A model generated the notes under the pieces. It worked only from the letters and a program-made list of their open reading frames with translations. It made no database searches and was not told where the DNA came from. A stretch of DNA of 64,000 nt, taken from contig JACSVZ010000002.1 in NCBI GenBank assembly GCA_014706295.1, forward strand, positions 49,936,717 to 50,000,716. The letters run 5' to 3'. Both the position numbers and the translations under genes were made by a program. This DNA comes from Lycocorax pyrrhopterus obiensis. Taxonomy: Eukaryota; Chordata; Aves; Passeriformes; Paradisaeidae. This document shows positions 60,115-64,000 of the stretch, piece after piece; within the stretch, counting starts at the first letter, position 1, and each line of letters begins with the position of its first letter.

Positions 60115-63100
60115 GTGAGTGAAATACAGCTTTTTTTTCTAAAGCCCAGACAGTAGAAGACACTTCCCCCTGCCTCCCTTAGCAGCTGAAGTGGAACATG
60201 TTGAAAACTTCTTGAGCTAATTATTATGTCCTGGCAGGCATCTTACTGGTGTTGGAATTGAAATAATTGTATAGTAGCGTGTCAGTATTCATTCATCATG
60301 CAGTCACTGATTTCTTAGGTGGTGGCTGGGATTTTTTTAAAGGTTCCAGGAGTATCATTCCAGTAATTAGTTTCATGCTATATGGTCACTTACCACTCCC
60401 TGAGACAGCCCTCTAAAATTTACTTTGAAACACAAGTATTATCTTTAACTTGTGTTAAAGATGGAAGGTTTTATTTGCAGATCACTTTAATCAGATCTTT
60501 ATCTCTGCTGAAGCCTGTCGTCTCAGAGGATTATGTGGTCCACCTCCTGTTAGATAACTGGACTGTAGCTTTTAGTAGTCTAAAGTTTTTATGGGATGAA
60601 AAAAAAAAGTACTGACTGTTCCTACTGTGTGAAATGTTTGCTCAAATGAATTTCAGATTAATGGCTCTACATGTGCTAGAGTATGAGACATTTGTTCTGG
60701 CAGGTACAAGCAAACTACACTGATCAACTCATTTTACTGCTGCCTTTGAAAAGAGATAGTGATACTAGCGCATTAACTTTGGTGTTATAGCACTGGCTGT
60801 TTTTGACAGAAGTTTCTAGTTAATGTCCTTTTTCAAAATTTGCATGAATAAGTTACATTTTGTTCCCCGGTCCCCAACTATCTCAATTCGTCTGTCAAAA
60901 TTTTAAGCTTCCTCTTCTTTACATGACTAGTTTTGTATTTAAGAGCTATGAAATAAAATTTCAAAGTTTAGGAATACAAAGTATAATTTATGACAAGCTG
61001 CTAACTAAATTAATTGAAAGCATAGTTCAGTATGCTGTGGAACTACTGCAGTAGAGTGCTACAGAATTTAAATCTGTTTTGTTGTGAAGAGTTTTTCTTT
61101 GGCTGGTTAATTTTGTATTGGAGCAGTGTAAGGGAACTGGAGGCGTATTGTGCTCTGCACAGTATTGATTTCTGAATAGTCTCCATTTGTAGCTACAAAC
61201 AGATTTTTGCTCCGGAGTTTGGCTGCGTTTTGATTTTTATTTTAAGACTCTGTAGAACCTAAAATTACAGTAACTTTATTATGGTTGGGAAGATTTTTAA
61301 AATTTTTCTCTGTTTTTTTAAGTATGAACTATCTGAGAATAGTTTGAAAACACTGTTGTTGGTTTGGGCTTTTTTTTGTCACAGTAGTTGAGTAGTTTGA
61401 GATTATGAGCAAATTGAAGATTTAAATTTCAGTTGTATTTATATTTTTAAAAAAAGAGAGAGAGTACTGGCACTCAGTAACCACTGAACACACGTAACAT
61501 CTGCAGCTGTATATTCTAGAAGTATTTTTTAGTTAAGCTAGTAGTAGTGCCTTCAACTGAAATTGATCCTCAGAGCGTCTCCAGAATCAAGATCTCTAGA
61601 ATATGCAAGTTACTGTTGTTCATGATCAGCTTCTGTATAAACCTAACAGATGCTGAAATCTTAGTCTCAGTAAAGGCAGAAAACAGTATTTTAGGTTACT
61701 TTTAAAAAGAGTGATTTGTAATAGGAATTCTCCTCAGTTGGTAGCTCTCTCTCTAAGTTTCATAACAAGATTGGAATAATTTTCAGTTTTTGTCAGTGAA
61801 GCAGTAATATAAAAACATTATTGTAAGTGTCTGCAGTTTTTATAGTCCAGGGCTTATGAGAGTAATTAAAAGCACATTGGTGAACCAGAAAACTGCTTCC
61901 TTCACGAAAACTTAAAGAACCAGGAGTTTCCTAAATCACGTTCTGTTGACCCTGCAGATTTGTCTTCTCATGTAATATGACTCCAGTAAGTCAGACCAAA
62001 GACTTGTATTTGACAGTGATTTGTTTGCAGATGCCGGAGAAGAAAGTAAGGACAGGAGAAACGTGCAGTGATAACTCCTTCATCAGTAGGAGTTGTCAGC
62101 AGTCTTGCAGGTTAGGGCCAGCTGTGGCACATGGTATCTTGAATGTCTGCCTTGTCACTTTGTTTTCCTACAGCTTCATCTGTTTAGTTTCTGACCCACA
62201 TAGATCCTTGGCTTCTGCAGTGTTCTGTAGAAGTACTTAAGTATGCAAAACTCTTTTGGACTGGTTGCCTGAAAAACTTGGTGCTTGCTAGATCTTGTGT
62301 TAGAGAGGTGAGCTAACATTTCTTACCTTCCTGACTGCCAGTTTCCATTTATGGATCTCTTCCATGCCTGTCTTCTGCTATCCCTCCCCCTGCCCCGGCT
62401 CAGAGACACAACGGAGCTGTTTCTTGTATTCAACTGTTTTTGATAATTCTTGTTTCCTCCTTTCAGTGCCTTTCTGTTTTGGTGCGTTTGAGTTGAGGAA
62501 GCCACACCAATCATACCATATCAGAGAGGCAGCGTATGTTCATAGTAGCATAATTATGTTTGTTTCTATTTGTCATCTATTACTTTTGTACTTATTGATA
62601 ATAGATTTCTTTGTTGTGTAGCTGCTTCCTGAAAATTGACCTAATGTATTCATGAGACTGTCTACTGTAACAAGCTGTTTCCTGTGCAGTGATGGTGGTT
62701 TTGGGGCCCGCTGTCCAGGGCAGTGTCTTCCCTCCATGCCTTTATCATTAGGGCAAGACCTCTTATTGAGAACTGTGTGGAAGTCCAAATGCACTCTCTT
62801 AGCTGAGTTACCTTCTGCACAGCAGTTTGCAAAGCTCTCTTACAGGTGTGTGAAGTACCACTTCCTTATTTAAATTGACTTCTCCAGCCTGTAGCACCGC
62901 ATGGGGTGGTTGTAACCCAAATGCAGGACGCAGTATTTGGCCTTGTTAGACCTCATACAATCCATATCCATAGTTAACGCATTTGACAAGAATCAACTGT
63001 TCTATGCAAACTGCCATTTTAGCTTTTTTTTATAGCTTGGTTATGTCCAGTTAAGTGATTCTTTGATCTGAATATTGCTAATGAGGTATATAATTGTGTA

Positions 63101-64000
63101 TTGCAGATGTGCAGTGTGTACAGGTGATATGAGGAGAAAACAAAAAACATGGTATCAAGCTTGAAAACGTTGGGAAATTTGTAAGCAAAGTACTTCAGCT
63201 AAGTAGCAAGTTCTTAGGGTCCCACAGGCCATCTTAGTAGTATTGTATATGGTAGGCTTTTACTTCCTCTGTTGTGGTTAAATAAATGTGAGTATATTAT
63301 TTTTTGAAGGCAAACATAACAGAACTTTTCCAGGCAATTCAATTATTACTCCGAAATATTCAAACTACAGTTAACTTCTCATTTATTGCACTAAGCTATT
63401 GTAGGTACTTGCATTCTCAAAAAAGATCAGGATTGCACCATGGCTATAACGAAGGACGATATATATAAATTGACTACCTGCTTTGTTCTCTGCCTTTTTT
63501 AAAACACAATGCATCCTATTTTCTAGGTGAGGTTTCATTTTAATAGCTGTTTTTGCTCATAAAATACCTGCAACCTTAAATGTATTTTTATTTTAATAAA
63601 GAGTATTACATTTTGGTGACCCTGAGATGTTTTTATTCATGATTCAGATCTCAGTAAATGATGGAAGTGTAATAATGTATTATCCAACTGCAATACGGCA
63701 AAACATATTCCACCTTTCTCGCCCTATCCCCATTTAATTTCCTGTTCAGTTTTGATGGGGATAGATTTCCTTAAGTGCAGAGAGCAACAAGTTATGTCAC
63801 TGAATATTCACTCCCTTAAGCATTACAGGCTTCTGCTATGAAGTGAAAAACATGAATGCTTTATTATTACTTCAATCTTTGCAACCTACATATATGCCGT
63901 AAATTACATTTGGGCAAAATCAATGCAACAGTTGTAGGACAGATATTTTCCAGTATTTCAAAGAGCGTGTTAGTGATCTTTGTGTTGAAGTAAAATGCCT
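60115..64000 (+). other. CLASP2: CLASP2 intron 2, partial
   Basis: It starts at the GTGAGT donor and runs off the right edge. I see no further CLASP2 exon in this 3.9 kb and no clear transposon. Confidence 0.85.

Noticed and set aside
1..64000. CRISPR arrays, bacterial operons, phage or plasmid modules
   Set aside because: The window is spliced vertebrate DNA. No regularly spaced repeats with unique spacers or prokaryotic gene clusters occur.

Overview
This is a piece of vertebrate nuclear genome, almost certainly from a bird and probably a passerine. Coding exons are short, bounded by GT-AG sites and separated by long AT-rich introns. The only abundant interspersed repeat is the avian/reptile LINE CR1, with about nine fragments recognisable by the ORF2 C-terminus or by the 3' tail ending in ATTCTATGATTCT-like sequence. 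One tRNA-Ile-derived SINE with a CR1-like tail (TguSINE1 type, known from songbirds) lies at about 50.49-50.62 kb.

Two genes lie head to head. On the minus strand, positions 531-22959 hold the first 13 coding exons of PDCD6IP (ALIX/AIP1). They give 1887 nt, or 629 uninterrupted codons, covering the whole Bro1 domain and most of the V domain. The remaining exons (end of the V domain and the proline-rich tail) lie beyond the left edge. On the plus strand, CLASP2 starts at 48331. Exon 1 (65 codons) and exon 2 (79 nt), the start of the TOG1 domain, are in the window and the rest lies beyond the right edge. The same divergent PDCD6IP-CLASP2 neighbourhood occurs in mammals, which supports both calls.

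Each gene starts in a CpG island (about 22.44-23.2 kb and 47.2-48.56 kb), and each island carries an NRF1-type palindrome. The PDCD6IP leader has no upstream ATG in the stretch inspected. The CLASP2 leader has two overlapping short upstream ORFs. A second small CpG-dense block lies in CLASP2 intron 1 (about 49.37-49.50 kb).

The 25 kb between the CpG islands contains no convincing protein-coding gene. It holds CR1 fragments, short tandem repeats, a few GC-rich islets of unknown nature, and stretches that could be regulatory. The ALIX and CLASP2 proteins act in different processes (ESCRT/membrane scission and microtubule plus-end stabilisation), so nothing here suggests a joint pathway beyond possible shared housekeeping-type promoter control. 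I found no RNA gene, CRISPR array or novel multi-gene system. The most unusual local structures are a nested inverted repeat in PDCD6IP intron 5 (8370-8466), the tandem uORFs of CLASP2, and a CpG-containing tetranucleotide repeat in the CLASP2 promoter.
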